DNA of 64,000 nt from Parasponia andersonii (Eukaryota; Streptophyta; Magnoliopsida; Rosales; Cannabaceae), in the NCBI GenBank assembly GCA_002914805.1, contig JXTB01000045.1:1414306-1478305 (forward strand). Reading direction: 5' to 3'. Numbering within the stretch: the stretch's first letter is position 1; each line of letters starts with the position of its first letter. The notes under the pieces were generated by a model, which did not search any database, had not been told where the DNA came from, and saw nothing but the letters and a program-made list of their open reading frames with translations. This document shows positions 60,941 to 64,000 of the stretch, piece by piece. A program made the position numbers and the translations under genes.

Positions 60941-61315
60941 TATATATATATATATATATATTATCATTTTTATACTATATATTTTGACATTTTGTTCTGA
61001 TTATATTTTATATTTTAGTTATTATTAACATTGATTTTTAGATTTAAAATCTGTTATAAATTTATACCCTGACACTAATTAAGATCAGTTAATTTATCAA
61101 GGTGTAGTTTAAAAAATTGAAAATAAATCATATAAAAAATAATCCGAGAATAAATTTATTAAATCATTATAGTAAATTAATTACTTTAAATTAATGTCAT
61201 ATTATAAATTTATAACAAATATTAAATCTAAGAACCAATATTGATAATAACCGAAACACAAATTATAAATTAAACAAAGTGTCAAAATACATAGTATAAA
61301 AATAATAATATCCCA
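60941..61315. mobile_element. Fold-back MITE with arms of about 135 bp
   Basis: The left arm, about 60957-61095 (ATTATCATTTTTATACTATATATTTTGACA...), is inverted in the right arm, about 61175-61312. The right arm reads GGGATATTATTATTTTTATACTATGTATTTTGACA... on the minus strand. By eye about 80% of positions agree over some 135 bp, with a loop of roughly 80 bp. The left tip runs into a TA microsatellite, so its exact end and target duplication are obscured. No ORF. Confidence 0.75.
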
Positions 61316-61940
61316 AAAAAAAATCAATCGCATATAATTGGGTTACAAATACTAGTTCAACTCGGCCTCGTTAGAGCTTCATTAATAATTATGCATTATG
61401 GTTTTATTTGATTGAGTAAGGTTCATCAATTAAATTCGATTTTCAACGGCCATAGATGAAGTCCCTACAAACTTCGAACCTCAATGAAAATATCCCCGAA
61501 ACTTCGGTCCATCTTTTGATGAATTTGGTCCCCTCGAATAATATTTTAGGTCTAACAAGAAAATCGTATGTCAGAGTACTCCTTCAGCTAGGAGTTGAGG
61601 AAACTAGCTAGTTTAAAATCTCAACCCCTGATGTCAGCGATCATATTCTCTTTTTCAAAATGCGTATATTTTTATGCCTGCCTATACCATATAATATGAT
61701 CAGGTTCACCTGTTACCACCCGGAATAGAGTTGGCATCTCCTCTACTGTACGTAGGTTTAATTTGTTCTAGTAAAACATTGTTGTTAAATTCATAAGAGT
61801 AATTGGCTAATACCAGAGACAACCAAAATTAATACTCCTCTGAATTTGATAATTATATTACATGCTCAGTCATATTTATATTTCAATCAATTCAGTGGAT
61901 GGACATGCATCCATCATGGGTCTTTTATCGCTATGGGAGA
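61316..61940. other. Intergenic DNA without a recognised feature
   Basis: No ORF of note and no repeat pair was found by eye. Confidence 0.45.
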
Positions 61941-62157
61941 CATTTGGTAAGTTTCTATTTTTTGCCAATAAATTTTAAAAATTATTATATTATAATTATT
62001 TTAAACATAATTTGAGAAATATAATAAATATTAATTTTCAAAATTAATTTTATTATCATGATATAAATTATTTAATCATATACAATTCATTATTTACTAA
62101 ATACTAGATTCTGATTTTAAATCGTACGACAGTTTAGTAAACTAAATTTATCAAATT
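61941..62157. mobile_element. Possible small MITE
   Basis: CATTTGGTAAGTTT at the left and, inverted, AATTTGATAAATTT at the right form a short imperfect terminal inverted repeat around an AT-rich interior of about 190 bp. No clear target duplication. AT-rich DNA produces such pairs by chance. Confidence 0.3.
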
Positions 62158-62637
62158 CTTAATTTTTTTTTTCTCATAACTACTTTTTATTCACGGCATA
62201 ACTGCTGCAACAATACCATGTCACAACTAAAGCACAACAATCATAAAACTACAATGCCATATCAAAACTCCGGCACAACAATCATACCAAACTGGGCCAC
62301 TAACTCCTTACTCAATTATATCAACACCCCGTAGTTTTATACTGTTGATGTAATTTGATTGATCGTCAGAACTAAATTAAAATGACCGATCAATAAAAGT
62401 AATTCTAAGACTCAGAGAACACGATCCGTACATCTACCATTCGTTCAACAACACGTGGCCAGGTACCCCAAAAATCAAAATTGGCCTGTGGAGCATCATA
62501 CATTTGACACCCATAAATATTGTTCTCCATGTCCCCCACTTGCCCCAAAATTCATTTAATTCAAATTCAACTTGGTTTTCAAGTACTATGGTTATCAAAA
62601 TTGACACTGCTTGATTCAGGAACTAATCCCCCCCCCC
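62158..62637. other. Intergenic DNA left of the N gap
   Basis: A CAACAAT/ACAACAATCAT-type phrase recurs near 62210-62290. A 109-codon frame starting at 62520 runs across the gap, but it contains unknown residues and no domain, so I do not call it a gene. Confidence 0.4.
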
Positions 62638-62655
62638 NNNNNNNNNNNNNNNNNN
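62638..62655. other. Sequence gap (18 N) after a C-run
   Basis: Nine to ten C bases precede the run of N. A homopolymer at a gap edge suggests an unresolved low-complexity stretch, so the true length is unknown. Confidence 0.95.
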
Positions 62656-64000
62656 TTAATCATCATGTACCAATATTCGGTTCCAAGTACAGATGGACTT
62701 GCCAGCTGCTAAAAGAGACAATGTCATGCATAATTAGGGGTCGACCTGTTCCTCAACACGAGCTCCAGGCAAGACTGATGAGACGGAACGTGGAGTTTGG
62801 CTCTTTGAAGATTTGTGCATGCCGTGTGGAACCAAATGGGTACGATTAGCTAAAAACATGTCGTGCCCAAGTGCCTGATTTTTCACGTGGACTTCACAAG
62901 GTCCAATATGTAAATTCATAGAGTAATGATAGGGCTTAGCAGAAAAAATAACAATAATAAGGATAAAGATACTAAAATTTTACCCAAAAAAAAATCATAG
63001 TGTCATATATAAGATCATATTATTTAAAGTTAAATGACTAAAATTAATGTCCCATCACTTAATGTAAATTTTGGTGTAAAATTTTAATATTCCAATCGTT
63101 ACTCAAATACATATTATGCATTAATTGTCTCGTGTTGAGATGTGAGAGGTAAAGGATTTTCATTATTTACGTTACATAATGATTTTGAAAACCATGAGAC
63201 GGTAAAAATATTATAAGGTCTAAAGGACAAATCTAAACAATGGGAGGTCCTGATAAAATTGGTGCTAGCACAAAAGATGGATCGTTTGATTCCAAAAAAA
63301 CTAGATGCCCCCGGCAATCTTGAACCCTACATTTGTATGCATGAACACGGCAGAACAGATACGAAACGTATAAATATTAATACCTTGTTGCCTTGTTGGG
63401 TTGTTTTGTCGCTTAACAAGGCATGCATACATTATCATGTATCGGTTGAACTTATTATATCTCTCTCTTATTATTGGGCTACAATTGTAGACGTTAACTC
63501 CGACAAAAAGAATCCTTACTATTTTAACGAAGAAAAAACGAGGATAGTTAGCTATCTAGCTAGCTATTTGCTTTAACTTTTGAGTACCAAAAAAATCATC
63601 CGTGATCGAATATTTAAGATCATGATCATCAAAGGGAATGTTTTTGTAATTAGAACCCGTTATTCATGGAAGTTTGAAATGAAGGAGTTCAAATTAATGT
63701 TCAATGCATCATTATAGTTGTTTGACGGGTGTTTGCCAACATATTGGACTTTGTTTAGGATTTTTACTCATTTGCAGGAACTACTTAATACATACCAAGA
63801 TCACTAGATGGCCTTTGGCCGAACTTTTAGCTAGCTAGTTGATAATTTTAAAGTCAATTTTACAACTATTATATACAGATCACACATTGTTGGAATCGAG
63901 TAGTTAATCCAATTGTAAATTTTTTTTAATTTGAAAACGTGTTATATGCACTTGGAAGATGTGAGCTTTTAGTTGGTGATTAATAATAATTCTTATCCGA
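62656..64000. other. Intergenic DNA right of the gap
   Basis: A short palindromic pair TACTAAAATTTTACCC (about 62969) and GGTGTAAAATTTTAATA (about 63074-63090) brackets 125 bp and may be a tiny MITE. The 105-codon ORF at 63259-63576 has no recognisable domain. No gene is supported. Confidence 0.4.

Noticed and set aside
62520..62849. 109-codon ORF across the N gap
   Set aside because: It contains unknown residues from the gap, has no recognisable domain, and the true gap length is unknown, so the frame cannot be trusted.
1..64000. CRISPR arrays, operons, bacterial-type systems or organelle insertions
   Set aside because: No spaced direct repeats of that kind, no polycistronic layout and no recognisable plastid or mitochondrial stretch were seen; all strong signals are plant genes or plant transposons.

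Overview
This is nuclear DNA from a flowering plant. Coding sequence is carried on GT-AG spliced exons, two genes encode chloroplast-targeted proteins, and LTR retrotransposons of plant lineages are abundant. The five host genes all resemble genes that I remember as neighbours on Arabidopsis chromosome 4 (At4g32190, At4g32250, At4g32260, At4g32270, At4g32272). That points to a eudicot, but I cannot name the species.

Layout. (1) Positions 1-6600 are repeat-derived: a piece of one LTR, a degenerate Copia gag with its primer-binding site and a 5' LTR on the minus strand, a possible further LTR, and AT-rich sequence with small tandem duplications. (2) Positions 6700-26860 are a compact gene island: a PII1/MRC-type starch-initiation coiled-coil protein (+), a KOC1-type outer-envelope protein kinase (-), the nuclear-encoded chloroplast ATP synthase subunit b' (-), a ubiquitin-like-domain protein (-) and a UGNT1-type nucleotide-sugar transporter (-). 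A degraded LINE and a probable non-autonomous hAT element lie between them. I could place every exon of the five coding sequences from splice sites and reading phase. (3) Positions 27314-39211 are a nearly complete Ty3/Gypsy element of the Tat lineage. It has 663-bp LTRs, a perfect CTCTC target duplication, gag-pol on the minus strand with several stop codons, and a spliced antisense gene on the plus strand. A 777-bp part of gag-pol appears twice around a single N, which looks like an assembly error. (4) Positions 40355-50081 are an old Copia element (+). A 2,986-bp TG...CA element, probably a solo LTR, interrupts it with the target duplication TTACC. (5) Positions 51230-60611 are a second old Copia element (-) with LTRs of about 1.8 kb. 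(6) Positions 60612-64000 are AT-rich intergenic DNA holding a long-armed fold-back MITE, two weaker MITE candidates and an 18-base N gap.

How it works together. Three of the five host genes act at or in the chloroplast: starch granule initiation, outer-envelope kinase, thylakoid ATP synthase. They are separate plant genes that happen to be neighbours, not an operon. The transposons to the right form a stack of insertions of different ages: the Tat element is the youngest by LTR similarity and the two Copia elements are much older. I did not find a convincing undescribed system. The most interesting object is the antisense multi-exon gene inside the Tat element, which has its own TATA-like box and 5'-leader intron. 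Antisense ORFs in this lineage are already known as a class.
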